Shown here piece after piece: positions 10,933 to 27,014 of a stretch of DNA of 64,000 bases. Location of the stretch: NCBI GenBank assembly GCA_025174535.1, contig JALBUN010000012.1, forward strand, positions 620,001-684,000, in the 5' to 3' direction. Each line of letters opens with the position of its first letter. Within the stretch, counting starts at the first letter, position 1. Below the pieces are notes generated by a model. That model was not told the origin of the DNA and searched no databases. It saw only the letters and a program-made list of their open reading frames with translations. The translations under genes were made by a program, and so were the position numbers. The stretch comes from Cantharellus purpuraceus. Its lineage: Eukaryota; Basidiomycota; Agaricomycetes; Cantharellales; Hydnaceae.

Positions 10933-11609
10933 ATGCATCTGTTCCTTCCCCATCGACCGCAATCTTAAACGCTTACCTGATAAATTAAGAGAGAACGAAA
11001 CGGGACGTCACTGAATCAACCATCTGCTATTAGAAGTCAAGTGATTCTTTGCTCTCCTACTTTACCCCCAGTACAACGTGTGCCTGCACAGCGTGGGTAT
11101 TACCTTTGCAACTTACTGTGACCTTGGAGGGACAGAAAAGCATTCTTCAAGGCACCGGATACTTTCAAGAGCAAATGTGTCGTGCCGGATTTCTCCCTCA
11201 GGGCTCCTTAATCTGTGCACTCGTTGGCTGCAATATCTATTCGGATTGCACTCCAAGGGTTTTCGGGAAAAATACAGCGTACACGATGAACTAGGCCAGT
11301 AGCAGCGCATAGTACTTGAGTCACGTGCTACACAGCGAGGCGCGCAAGCGTGACTGTGGCTGTAAAGGCCCGGAGTCACCAAGCCCCACACAACTCCGAC
11401 CACAGCTCCCGAACCTTCAGAATCATATATAAGTAGTATAGTTTTCATGTAAATAACAAGCTTTTTTTTACCGAATATCGACTTGGTTCGAACTGGTACT
11501 CTAGTGAATTCTAAGTCCTTTGGGCTCCGCATCTCAGCTTCTTATAGTGTCTCATCGGCGGATTTTTTTGTCTTGCGGATTGACTTCTGATACCACATTA
11601 GAAAATACC
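10933..11609. other. Unassigned intergenic region
   Basis: Short ORFs on both strands (for example 11049-11294 + and 11113-11532 -) show no recognisable motif and no convincing splice chain. A CACGTG box lies at about 11322-11327. The region probably holds the 3' end of the PSMG4-like gene and the promoter of the phosphatase gene. Confidence 0.4.
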
Positions 11610-12651
11610 ATGGCCAGTGTTAAAACCCAGCTAGTGGTCTTTGACTTTGACTGGTGATCCTTTCATCTCCTCTTGCTTCGAGGTAGCTAATGTTTCCATA
11701 GGTCGATGGTGGATCAGGATACAGATCGCTGGGTGTTTGAAGTTTTAGCTCCTCGTTTGCGTCGCAAGGTGGATGAGCTGGAAGATCAGGTCCAGTGGAC
11801 AGATCTCATGTATGCCTTCGAGTCTGTCCGTGAATAGCCCTCTAAATGATCCGCAGGGCGCAGACATTAGTTGAACTTCATGCCTTGGGTGTGACGCGCA
11901 AAGAAATCGAGAGTGCTTTGCAAATCCTTCCCTTTGTCAGTTTACATCCTCGTGTTGGGTGGGATTTAGATTGATTGTATGGCATAGCATCCTGCCATGA
12001 TTCGTGCGATCGAACAACTTGGAACGGCCCCTTCACCAAAAACAAAGTTTGTAATCTTGTCAAATAGCAACTCAATTTTCATCTCGACCATTCTGGATGT
12101 ATGAACATATGCTCTGCATGTTATTTTTGACGAGTAAATCTTCTTTCAGCATCGGAAAATGACACACATATTCGACGATATCATCACCAACCCCGCTTCA
12201 TGGGACCCTTCGGGATTACTCAAATTACGCAGAAGAATAGACCCTGGTCAACCGCAGCATAAATGCACCATAGGATGCAGCGCCAATATGTGCAAAGGTG
12301 ATGTGTATTGTCTCAATCTCTGGCCTTTGGCTTGAGCATGATCCTAGGTGAAGAGCTCCAGGCCCTCCTTGCACGGTATCCAGACACATTTGACCGCGTC
12401 GTATATGTTGGCGATGGTAGCAACGATTTCTGCCCTGTTCTACGACTCAGAAGGTGAGCTGCTCCACGACATTGGGACCGTCAGCACTTCATTTTGTTTG
12501 TACATTTCCTAGTCAAGACCTTGCATTGGTGCGCAAGTCTCATGGATTAGAGAAAAGGATTGCCAAGGAAGGTGCCAAGGAAGGCTTGCAATGTGGCGTT
12601 CAATACTGGACTGGTGCTTGGGAGATTGAAGAGATCTTCGCCAAGCTGTGA
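11610..12651 (+). CDS. HAD-superfamily phosphatase, PHOSPHO1/2-like
   Basis: Exons 11610-11653, 11702-11809, 11857-11935, 11988-12098, 12150-12297, 12348-12453 and 12513-12651 give 244 residues. Motif I is FDFDWSMVDQDTDRW, with the nucleophile and acid/base aspartates DFD; it is split by the first intron. Motif II is VILSNSN, a lysine-rich cap region follows, and motif IV is YVGDGSNDFCP. Conserved cysteines (CTIGCSANMCK) are also typical of the PHOSPHO group. These enzymes dephosphorylate phosphoethanolamine, phosphocholine or pyridoxal 5'-phosphate; the substrate here is unknown. The protein is probably cytosolic as no signal or membrane segment is seen. It converges on the YAK1 gene with 256 bp between stops. 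Confidence 0.88.
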
Positions 12652-12907
12652 ACATCTTAGTACACCTTATGTCTCGCCTTTAGATACAGCATTAGAGCAG
12701 TGCTTGCTTCTAGAGCTCCCAACAATAGAGCAATGAACATGAGTATACATGATACAATTGCTTGAGAACACCTGCAGTTCTCCATATGTGCTGCCACCAC
12801 ACCTGCGTGGTCACTCAAATGCGATGAAATGTGCAAAAACGGGGGAGGGATAGAGCTAAAAGGCAAGGAAAATATAGAAACAATTTTGAATGGTTGCATC
12901 GAGGGCT

Positions 12908-16945
<4,038 letters not shown>

Positions 16946-17471
16946 TTACAACGCTGCAGGGGAGTCAAAAATTTGCAACGCAACGTCGCAGATGGTGGCG
17001 TGGAGTGGAAAACCAACAAAAGTTGTGGGGGTCGGTTAAGTACGCAGTAAGAGGCAGGTCGTGCCGCCTCACAGGCGACGACCAAGTTGGACGTGAACTT
17101 ATGGACCCTTGTTTGTCTCTCGGACACACAAGTGGGTGCTTACCTGTGCTTGCTCACATTTTGCCCGTTCTTTGACCACAATAATATCACCAAGACAATC
17201 ACAAACAACACAACGGAACAATGCAGACGAACATCGGCGTCGGCCCAATGCAAAAATTTCAGCTTTCCTATCTCGCCCTAGTATGTAGTGCTATCGCATC
17301 GCCCAAGCTTTGCGCTCTCACGGCCCGAGACACATGCTTCTTCTAAGCTTGGTTTCGTGACATTATCTACTAGTATAAGTGAATGCAGGGGCCAACAAAG
17401 ACCGGCCAGCATCTAACCAACGAGGCAGCAGAGGGAGTAAGACAATCCAGATATCTCATTATAACACATTA
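16946..17471. other. YAK1 upstream region, no gene seen
   Basis: 526 bp between the YAK1 start and the stop of the next - strand gene. It should hold the YAK1 promoter and 5' leader. No coding sequence, tRNA or clear repeat was found. Confidence 0.45.
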
Positions 17472-19115
17472 CTAGTACCCTTGGGGTTTACGCCAGAGAT
17501 TCGGTGACGGAGGACGGAGCGCACATGGCTTCAGCGCAGGACCGTACCTTGGGTAGTATTCCGCTTGTCGAATGGTCTCCACCTCCAGATGTGCCATCTC
17601 GCAGTCTCCTCCGGGTTCTTCTTGAAGCTCGCTCGATTCAAGAACACTTGCAGTGATGTCCTTTTCGGGAATGGTCTGCGTCGAAGAAGCATCCATTGAC
17701 TGCAGCCAGCAACTGCGCAAGGCCGTGGGTTCCGCGATAGACGTGGACACGGAAACAATAGAAGAGTCGCCAGAGTCTGTAGGATAAATAATGATTTTAG
17801 AGAGGAACGTATAGTCCAACGAATCGTCACTACCATCCGACCAGTGCGAGCGCTCCGGAGGAATCTCAGAGTCGGGTCGCCGTGTCAGAGGGAGTAAAGG
17901 TTCCGAGTTGACCCGACGTTGCCATGAGTTTGCCTGGTTCAATCTGTTGCATGTCTGTGTCGATTCCTGCGAGCCTGGGCTTGTGGGTGTATTCTCGAGC
18001 AGAGGCAGTGAAGTGATTGATTTAGTCCTTGAGATGGTGTGATTGCTTCGATGACCGGTGATGGTAGCCATGTCGCCGGAACGGCGTGAAATGAAAGTGG
18101 AGTTGGGGGATCGCAAGAGGGTTCCGCTAGGTGATACTGGGGGCGGGAACATGAATGGATCTCTGAGAGAGAGGAAATCTTCAGATGGTGTCTCTGTTGC
18201 CGACCTTCTTTCATATGGTTCTGTATTTATAGGCACATGCAACACTAAGAAAACCCCCCAGGCAGTGAGACTCGATCGTGTCACGCTTAACCATGGCTTA
18301 CTTTGAAATGCAAACATCATACCGCTCATCCAAAGTGCAAGAAATGCCGCACGAACGAGCGCGAACCCACCGCCGGAAACCATGGCGAAACATGACCATG
18401 CACTTCCAAAAAGCTGGACCAGTGTCAGAGTCACCCAGAATCGGAGTTGGACTCTGGACAACCTTTCTCGCCTCGTGAGGAAATAGATGATGAGGGGAAG
18501 CGGTATCAGACAAGCAATGAGCGTAAATATCGCAGGTATGTGTTTCGGCATAGGTCTGGAGATGGATACGTAGGATAGAGTTGTCGCTAATGCAAATGTC
18601 AGGATAACTGAATAGATTGTGAAGATGACGCACAGGAGGTAAGGAATAGTGCAATCAATGTGTTGTGCGCGGCGAGAGCTTTCCCGCTCGCAGGCATCTC
18701 TGAGACGAGTCGCGAAAGAATGCGTTGATCAAAAAGATACAATATACAGCTTCCCACTACATAAGACGATGCATCAAGGTTCGAAATGGCATGCAAGATA
18801 CAGCTTACACGCGAGTTTTATGATTATTTCAAGGGCCTTTTGTCCCAAAAACCACACATGGGCCGAAGTAGGTGTCAGAGCTTGTTCCATCCCGACGCCC
18901 ACAAGGCCGAGAGAACCAGAGATAGCAGTGAGAAAGCCGCACATGAACACCAGCGGGAGGACATATTGAACGCCTGGCAGTCTCTCCTGGGAGGATACAA
19001 AGCCAGGCTTGAGACCGCAACCTCGCATATGGATAATGACAAGCAAAAGAGTGACATTTCCCACCGATAGTAGCAGGAAATACGGTGTGGTGCGCACGAG
19101 GTCGGGAGAATACAT
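17472..19115 (-). CDS. Multi-pass membrane protein with long Ser-rich cytoplasmic tail (unknown function)
   Basis: I do not recognise the family. The frame from 19115 shows hydrophobic spans such as YFLLLSVGNVTLLLVII and VLPLVFMCGFLTAISGSL, then, after an intron of roughly 110 nt (about 18710-18820), YLLCVIFTIYSVILTFALA, AIFTLIACLIPLPLIIYFL, FWVTLTLVQLFGSAWSCF, ALVRAAFLALWMSGMMFAF and LTAWGVFLVLHVPI. That makes about seven or eight spans, so a receptor-like topology is possible but unproven. The last 230 residues are Ser/Thr/Pro-rich and hydrophilic, suited to phosphorylation. The 5' end is uncertain: an acceptor may lie at about 19150, with further exons up to about 19450 on the - strand. 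The stop at 17472-17474 is clear. Confidence 0.55.
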
Positions 19116-21279
19116 GGGTACAGACCAGCAAGAGTCGGATGTTGGCCACTATTGGAAAGACCAATTTCCAGTCGTATATCCCATTGCCAGGGGTCGATGT
19201 TATAACATAGCTGACGGCCGAAGTGAGGCTCCGGGACGGTTTTGCACCAGCTGAGCAGACAGATCAGAGAGTTGTACAGGAGAAAATGTTTGCTGAACAT
19301 CCAGCATCGAAGATGCTGCATCCATGTGACGTCTCAGGACGCCCACTTTGCGATTCAAGTCGTCCCGCTCAGAAGTTCTGTGAACAGTCTCCAGCAACGC
19401 TTTGGACTGCCATAACTAGACTCTGTATATTTTTAGGCCTGAATGTCATCGAGAACCTTGGTAAAATAACCAGATAGATATATGCTGAAAGATACATCCA
19501 ATCGGCCAGCTTGGGTGTTGGTTGGTTAGAGAGTTGAGAGTCCGCTCACCAAAGCCTAAATATTATGATGCTAATTCTCCTCGGTTGATCTGTGCTGGGG
19601 AATTATTCAGGCAAGCCACTTCTTGACCCCTATGCAATTACAATCGTCGCAGCCTTTTGTCGAGCGTTTATGTTATCTTTCAACTTGACGACTGGCCGTC
19701 TGAAGCTCTCAAAAGGGTGGGATTAGTGGATTTGAATGGCTGGTTGAATGCCGTATCAAATTGCACGGTTCGATGAACTCGACGGGACGTCCCAGATTGG
19801 ATATATTTGATTCATTTATCTTAACTTACCACACGAGAAGCCAGTGTTGAATGAATGGCTGTGACATGAGTCGCAGTGAAGGGGATATGTTTATCCTACA
19901 TACGGGCATACCCTTATCGACTTGCATCAAGTGCTTTCCACTAGGCCCGGTGAAGAACCAAAGACCTGGCATCTTCCAATTTTGCAGTGAGACACCAATA
20001 GCCCATGAAAGTGATGCCGGACATGCACGTAGGCAGGGAGAGTCGTCAAGCTCGGCACACTTGGATTTGAAAACCGGCTGACTTTCATGGAGACAAAAAG
20101 CCATTAAAGTATGTCCGTACTCCATTAATTGTCTCCGAGAAGAAGAGAGAGATCTGAGAATGATGACAAAATGTTCCCGAGCAAGGCTCTTAGACGACAC
20201 TCCGGATTTGAAGTAATGGGAGAGCCGCATCGGTAATTCGTCAGAAGATCGCTCGTTGTGGAGAATTGGCTGGCTTGCGTGGTGGGTTCAACCAGTAGAT
20301 CACAATTTACTAACAGCATCCGGATTGCTCCAGAGCATGGGAGAATCCTTCGCCCGGATGATACCAATGAATGAAGAGTCAGGCTGTTAGTGTGGGGGTG
20401 CTCAAAGCGGAGGTGAAAAACAGGTTGGCGTCCGTGGCCAATAATACCAGGTGATCAGCCGAGGACGACCTCCAACTTGAAACCAGAGACCTCAAAGGTT
20501 AAGCCAGAACGACACGAATGAGGGAGTCAGGGGCTAGTGGGAAGGATATGTATGTTGGTTCCAGATGGCGTCTTATGAAGGCACTTAGTAACCGTTCGGT
20601 GGCTCGCTTGCCAGACAGAATTAGTGACGTGGGGTGGACGCCACACGCGTGCACATGATCGGATAAACCGGTAGTATGCAAATTACTAATTCCGGTGAGA
20701 GACCACAAAGTAAATGGCCCATCGCACATGTGGTTTTGAGTGGGGATGTAAAGATGACCTCCGAACGACGCAGCTGAGGGTGCACACAATTGCTGCAGGC
20801 CTTGAATACAAAGGCACCAAGGACATGGTGACAATGATTGTGTTCAATCGTTGCCGCTGAGCACCACCTCAGAACTCCCGAGCAGACCAAACGCTACAGT
20901 AGGCTACCCTAGGGTCCTTACCCTGTATAGACAGGTGTAGATTGAATTGGAGAAGGGTCTCCGTCGGACGGTCGAAGCCATGAGGACTGGCGCACAAAAG
21001 AAAATTGGGGGAGACAGTTGTCGGAGTCTAGTCCACATGTGGAACAAGAGTCGTTGCATCATCTGATGCCGCAGAGACATGGGCGGCAGGCGAGTCGTCA
21101 AGGAAGGTGCGAAGAGGGAGAGTGATGGCGGTGATGATAAGGTTGGATACGCGAGGACAGCCAGCACGCGCGACTTATCTAGCAGTGTATTGGCTGACTT
21201 ACATCATCAGCCGGATTTTCAAGTACTTAGCGGTTACTATTGTTTTCATTTATTTTCATTCCTTTATCTACCTACGAGG
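19116..21279. other. Poorly coding region, possible gene remnants
   Basis: About 2.1 kb with no model I can defend. It may hold the 5' exons of the membrane protein (to about 19450, -). On the - strand, open stretches at 20834-20499, 20367-20125 and 20230-19826 read like fragments of a leucine- and serine-rich protein (for example HPTSLILSGKRATERLLSAF), which could be a decayed F-box/LRR-type gene, but no start or consistent splice chain was found. The last 100 bp before 21280 should be the glutaredoxin promoter. Confidence 0.3.
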
Positions 21280-22295
21280 ATGGCCAGCACCAAGGCCAGA
21301 CGAGATTCTATCATGTCTCACAGACAGAGGCCCTCCTCCATCTCCCTCAACGACGCTCCCTCTCTTCCACCCCCCGTTACACTCCACCACTTCGTCCACC
21401 CCTCCGACACCAAGCATGGTCTTTTCCCCCTCTCCCTCTTCTCCCCCGCCCTCCTCTCTGTCGCCCGCAGGTCCCGCATACGGCCCTCCTTCATTGCCCT
21501 ATTGACCCTCTTGACCCTCGCCACCTTTTGCGTCCTCCATCAGCACCTCAACGACTCCTCATCCTTGTCCTTCTCTTCCACCTCGCAATCTCCTCTCCAT
21601 TCTGCAGGCGACCGTCCCCGGTATCGAACAGCTCTCGCCAGACCACCCCGGCCGCCCAAAATCACCCTGGCACCGGACGAAGAGCTCGCGGCCATAGTCG
21701 CGTTTATCGCCGCGCTCCCCTCCAACGCGCTCCCCAACTCGGTTGATCCCATGGCAGCACTTGATCCTGACCTTGTTCTCGACTTTGACACGCGTACACC
21801 GAAAGCTGCCCATGAAGTCCGCCAACTCGTTGAAGACACGTGGACGCGTTTGCCTGTTGTCCTGTTCTCAAAAGTTTGTGATGCACACACGTTTGACACG
21901 CCATCTTCGCTCATTTGTTCTGTCACAGCGCTATTCACCCATCTCTCGACAAATCAAGACTTTCCTCTCAGAGTACAACCTAAACCCTTCCCCTCTTATT
22001 TTTGAGATAGACGATCGAGGTGCGTAATAGACTTTCCGTTTGTGGTTTTATTTATATCAACGTTGTTGTCTGTCCCTTAATAGCCGACGAACTGGTACTA
22101 ACACCGTTGATATCTCGGCTTACGGGCGCCGCCGATCTCCCCATTCTTCTTCTCGGCGGACAACCAATCAGTTCCATCGACACTATTCGAGCACTTCACG
22201 CCTCCGGAGAGTTGCGCACCATGGTTTCCGCTACGGGGGCCGTCGTCGATGGAGCCAAAAAGAAGAAGAAGGGGCGGCGCGCCGCCGCTCACTGA
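21280..22295 (+). CDS. Membrane-anchored glutaredoxin-fold protein lacking the active-site cysteine
   Basis: Exons 21280-21873, 21929-22019 and 22084-22295 give 298 residues. A Pro/Ser-rich N-terminus and one membrane span near residues 70-90 (FIALLTLLTLATFCVL) resemble Grx6/Grx7, the secretory-pathway glutaredoxins of yeast. The thioredoxin fold follows: first strand PVVLFSK, helix SRQIKTFLSEYNLNP, strand PLIFEID, helix ADELVLTPLISRLTG, cis-proline strand ADLPILLLGGQPI and a C-terminal helix with ALHASGELRTMV. Where a glutaredoxin has Y-C-P-F/Y-S the spliced frame reads RYSPIS, so Cys is Ser. No alternative acceptor nearby would supply a Cys. The lysine-rich C-terminus (AKKKKKGRR) is unusual. 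The protein is likely lumenal in ER/Golgi and probably not a redox enzyme. Confidence 0.85.
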
Positions 22296-22680
22296 TTCGA
22301 CGGCAATGCTTGAGACTTGAAAGGTCCACACTAAGCCATTCGCAGCCCTAATGGCGTTCGGTGTGGCGTGTGTGCATGATGATCAAACGGAATTTCATGA
22401 ACACATGACTCAGGTATACATGAGTTCTGGGAATGATTTGGAGCGACTCTACATACCTTACAACTAGCGCATACTTACGAGGATATCGGTTCTTTCATAA
22501 CTAGCAAGCACATTATGGGTCGCACTTGCATTGGGTTTTTCGTTATTCTATATCACACCCGGTCCCTTCTTTAGAACTTAGAATATTATATAGATATGGC
22601 GTCGATCCCGCCATCCTCGGAATCGGCCGTCCGTGAAATAGGCGCACGTTTGATCTACGCGTCCTGTCCATCATAATAAA
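22296..22680. other. Convergent 3' ends, no gene seen
   Basis: 385 bp between the stop of the glutaredoxin-like gene (+) and the stop of the acetoacetyl-CoA synthetase gene (-). AT-rich in its second half; no coding or RNA signal found. Confidence 0.45.
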
Positions 22681-25538
22681 TTACAGCCTCGCGCGAGACG
22701 TTCTCCTGGTCTCCCCAACAAGCTTCTCAAGCTCCACATACTGATAATACTGTTTTAACGCCTCAGGGTTGGCAACCGTCCCACTTGGCTTGAGCGTTCT
22801 TCCTGATACAATTTGCTTGACTGCGATTTCAATCTTCTGCAGGGCAGCCACTTGCGTCAGCATCGACAACGTAGCGCAGACGTCCAAGGTTTGACACACC
22901 TTATTATTCACCGTGTACTATCAAAACGCCTCATGTTCAGTGAATGAGGGGGCGCAATGGTATAATCCACGCACCGGTATCTCTGTCACCTCAAACACAT
23001 AGCTCGGCTCATGTCGCTTGCTCAGCCCCGTTCTAATCGCTTTCCTCACCTCCTCCTCAAATGCATGGGTAAGCCTTTGTCCCGGTCGCATCTTGATAAA
23101 CAGTAACACGCGCTCATCCGTATCTTGGGGACGGCGCTGCCCCACACACAGCGTGTCATCGATCTGATGTGAAAATCGGTCCAGGACCCCGTAAATCTCT
23201 GACGAGCCGAATCGTACGCCACCAGGGTTCAGCACCCCGTCACTGCATAGCCCCAGCATAAACAATGTATATCGCCAGAGGGCGATAAACGACATACCTC
23301 CTCCCGAGGATCCTGACCCCCTTGGTGACAGGATTTACAAGCATAAAGTCGCCCTGCGTCCATACACCAGGATATTTGGAGTAATACGCAGACTCATACT
23401 TTTTCCCATCCTTGTCGTTCCAAAAGTACAGCGGTAACGACGGATGTGCACGGGTACACACAAGCTCGCCAGGCATTCCGGTATGCTCAATGTTGCGCCC
23501 TTGGGGGTCGAACACTTCCACCTTCATCCCCAGACACTTGCCCTGTATCTCTGTCGGTGGATCTATCAATAACCGCGCATGGCCTAGTTAACAACATCGA
23601 CTTGCCTCCGGCGTACAGAGGCTTGCATGCCACCGATGACACAACTGTATCGCTGGGGATAAGATTTCATGATATAGCACGTTTGGGCAAAATCACTCAC
23701 AGGCGGCGCATATGTCAGTGCCGCCCGACCCATTGACGAGGTGAATGTATTTCGGAAACACGTCGTAAACCCAACGGAACATGGGGGCCGTGAATACCGC
23801 GCCAGTCACAGAGAAGGCCCGTAGCGCTGGGAACGGTGCGATCTCCACTGTAGATCACAAGGGTCTCAAAGGAGGATCGCACAACATATATAGAGCGTAC
23901 GAGGTCTAATTCCTGCGCCTTGGAGTTCTTCACAGAAACGCGGACTCACACCCAAGATGGATACGCTAGCGCGAGCATGGGCATCAACAAAGCAACCAAA
24001 TGTATGGGTGCTCACTTTTGGTCGCTGACTAATTTTAGGAAGGTGCGGATGTCCGGATGGAAAGGCGATCCGTCATAGAGAACGATGCGGGATCCGACTA
24101 TCATGCTACCAACGACTATATAAAGTAAGCTGGTGGCCAACCCACGTGCATGCTATTCTTACGGAAGGCAAACATCATCCATCCGGTCTATAGTAGCCCC
24201 ACAAGGTTAGTGACGAAGAAATTGCTATGTAGGGACGTACCGTGGTATATTGGAGAAGGCTGTCAATGAAGTGAACAAACCATGTCATTCTTCACGTTAC
24301 AAGGGTACTTACCAATCGCTCTCGAACATGTTACATCCCAAACCTGGGTTATTCAAGGCTTGCATCAAAGCTCCCTGAAAGAGGCGAACATACCACAGTG
24401 AGATAAAGAACAACCAAGAGGGTCTGTAATACGCACACCCGCGGAATGTACGATGCATTTCGGCTGCCCGGTGGTTCCAGAAGAATACAGAATCCAAAAT
24501 GGATGGTTAAATGGCAATTGCTCGAAGACAATTTCCCCGTGCTTTCCCGGGGAGACGAATTCATCGAGGGTGATACTACAGGACGTATTAATGAAAAGAA
24601 AATATCTACCAATGCAAAAACAGACCTATGGGGTATGTTTACACCCGGATATTTCCCAGTGATAGTGCTTGGAATTAGCACCACTTTCTGCAATCCGTAC
24701 CCAGATGACAACTCCGCTGCAACTTGTTGTATTTTGGGCATCAGATTGATTTGCTTGTTCGCATACAGGACCTCTGTATCTACAAACAGGAATTTCGGCG
24801 TCACTTGGCGATACCGGTCAAGAATTCCAGCAGGCCCCATGTCAGGAGCAGTGCTGGAGAACAAGGCTCCAACAGTTGCTGCAGCCAGGGTGATAACAAG
24901 CGCATGAATTGAATTGGTGATGACCGCTGATTTTCGCATGAAAGCGAAGATGAGAGTATGCGTTTGGAGGAGATGGCCAGGGCGTACCAGCAATCCTATC
25001 GTGAGGTCTGACGCCGTGGGCTCGCATGGCGTTGCTCATATCTCGCACGAGTCCTCGCAACTGTCTACCCGTGTAATGCTGGAGAGAACCAGTCTCGCGT
25101 GCTGCAGTGACTACAATACTGTCGTCATTACGCTTGAGTATGTTCTCTGCATAATTGAGCCTTGCGCCTGGGAAGAACTCTGGGACCTCCTTCTGCGGTC
25201 GATCTATAATGACCTATAGACACCAGCATGGAGATGAGAGGTCAGAGGCATAGGATGAATATACCTTGGTTGGCGGCACGCTGTAAATGATACCACCAAA
25301 CTCCCACAAATCTTTCCAGTAGTCCCAATTCTCCACAGAGTATTGATGTAGATCGTCATAGTCCTCTGCGAGCTTTGTCTTAGGTTCATCTGTATCAACG
25401 CGACAATCAACAAGGCATACTCAAGTTCAGGCCATGCCTGAGATTCACGTAGCGTCGGAAATGCTCTGAGCGAGTGAATCGTGCATTGTCCCCGGGATGC
25501 CACAGCATTTCAGGCTGCTCTTCGCTGAATGCAGTCAT
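22681..25538 (-). CDS. Acetoacetyl-CoA synthetase (intact copy)
   Basis: About sixteen exons run from the ATG at 25538-25536 to the TAA at 22683-22681, giving roughly 680 residues. The N-terminus has MLWHPGDNARFTRSEHFRR; the ACS_N region has WKDLWEFGGIIYSVPPTK and EVPEFFPGARLNYAENIL. The adenylation core shows AAATVGALFSSTAPDMG, the P-loop YSSGTTGQPKCIVHSAGG, QYTTTGWMM, GSRIVLYDGSPF, SGGTD-like GSGGTDICAA and the SDGVLNPGGVRFGSSEIYG block. The end reads YTVNNKKIEIAVKQI with the catalytic lysine region. The family makes acetoacetyl-CoA from acetoacetate, CoA and ATP in the cytosol, feeding sterol and fatty-acid synthesis. All introns close in frame, in contrast with the second copy at 31.5-34.2 kb. 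Confidence 0.92.
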
Positions 25539-25850
25539 GGTGCGTTACTTGACAAAGTCCGGGTTCGTGGGAGTGCGACGAAAGACTTTGTGATCTTAGT
25601 TTATGGGCACAGGAACGTGGTGTCTAATATGCTGCCAGCTTGGGATTATGCCGGCCAATGGCAGTCACACGGTCCAGCAGCGGGAGATAATTGCCGGGGA
25701 TACGATTTCAAATTTCAAGATTTCACGTTTTACGCATGCGACCGGGGGTGGGTCTGGGTAATAGCCGTTCGGTGTTCACACGTTCATCGCCGGTTGGCCG
25801 GGAAGCACAGCTGATCAATGCCGTTCAAACGTTCACATTTAGTGTAGCAA
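25539..25850. other. Upstream region of acetoacetyl-CoA synthetase gene
   Basis: 312 bp between the synthetase start codon and the left terminal repeat of the next mobile element. The promoter must lie here; the element inserted within about 310 bp of the start codon. A palindromic patch around GATTTCAAATTTCAAGATTT is present. Confidence 0.4.
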
Positions 25851-25880
25851 TAGAGTGTATTTGTTTGCCAATAATTATCA
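25851..25880 (+). repeat. Left terminal inverted repeat of element Z
   Basis: Inverted partner of 30426-30455, one difference over 28 bp. A second copy of the inner CCAATAATTAT motif follows at about 25887-25898. Confidence 0.75.
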
Positions 25881-26109
25881 AGTAACCAATAATTATTGTC
25901 AGGCAGATGATATAAGCGCTGGAGCCATCAATAGCGCCTGAACGCGTGGTTTCCTGCAAGTTCGCCGTGGTATCCTCTGGACTTTCAGAGAGGCAGAGAT
26001 GGACTCTGCTCGGCATCCTACCATTGATGCAGCCGTCCTCACTACCACCTCTTCAAGTAGTTTTTGAGGATGATGATCTGGCAATAAACTTGGTCAACAC
26101 AGTAGCTAG

Positions 26110-26693
26110 TGTTATGTCTCTGTCACACACTAGGTCCGGTTGGCGGTTGGAACTTGTGTCGGAGTTGGGGTCAGAGTGTTACACACTAGGTCTGATTGTG
26201 GGTTGGAGATTGGGTTGGAGTTGGAGTGGGGATCAGGGAGCATCATGGGGGTCAGAAATGGACTTGGCTTCAGCTTATGTGCTGCGCCCTCACTAATACC
26301 AGTGTCTGAGATTTCAGAGATGGAGTACAACTTAAAGAGTTAGGATCAGACTTAGGAGCTAGGCGTGATTTGATATTCAAACTGGGGAATGAAGTCCCCA
26401 GTCAGGCAACTTAAATACATATTTGAAATCTAATAATAATTACTCCGGTGATGGGTCTCTGAGGCTGATGGCCTTACATGAGTATGTCTGAGTCCGACGG
26501 GGACGGATGTCCAGGTTCCTATGGTGATGCTGATGCATCAATTGGAACCAGAGGCAGATGAGTGAGATCAACTGTGACAATCAGACAGATAAATGGAGAC
26601 GTGATGGTTTCCAAATGGAGTATAGATTTCATGTGCATGGGGATCTGAGTGGATTGGACAGGGATCTGGGTGTTAATGAATATAGTCATAACA
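26110..26693 (-). repeat. A-family LTR, inverted copy
   Basis: Bounded by TGTTATG and CATAACA. Contents match, in reverse, the 528-bp LTR of gypsy element G2: the CCCCAGT palindrome near 26385-26400 and the GGTGATGCTGATGCATCAAT block are shared. Diverged, and extended near 26110-26200 by a partly repeated tract. Confidence 0.75.
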
Positions 26694-27014
26694 CAGTTAC
26701 ACAACTGTAAAAGATCCTTGAACTGGTAATCAACAGTTACTGAGATAGAGGATGACACTGTATGTCACTCTAGTCACACTGGTGTGCAGAAGATGGGTAG
26801 AAGTGGTAGAATATGTTATTATTTCAGAGGCAGAATGACCTCCTTATATATTGTATTTACAGGGGCTGACTAATGGTTCTGGAATATTCTACCTATTAAT
26901 AGATGGAAATTACTGGAAGATAGTGGAAGGTGGAAGAAAGGGGTAGAATATTCCAAGCCAATCTGTTATGACTATATTCATTAACATCCAGATCCCCATC
27001 CAATCCACTCAGAT
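26694..27014. repeat. Fragments of X (26694-26967) and of an A-family LTR (26968-27014)
   Basis: 26694-26967 matches X-internal sequence also found at about 27567-27838. 26968-27014 is the first 47 bp of an A-type LTR (starts TGTTATGACTATATTC), cut by the X copy that begins at 27015. Confidence 0.7.

Noticed and set aside
11470..11540. tRNA-like GGTTCGAA motif
   Set aside because: No T-stem pairing, anticodon arm or acceptor stem could be built on either strand.
20125..20890. Possible F-box/LRR gene on - strand
   Set aside because: Suggestive short leucine-rich stretches only; frames do not join through credible introns.
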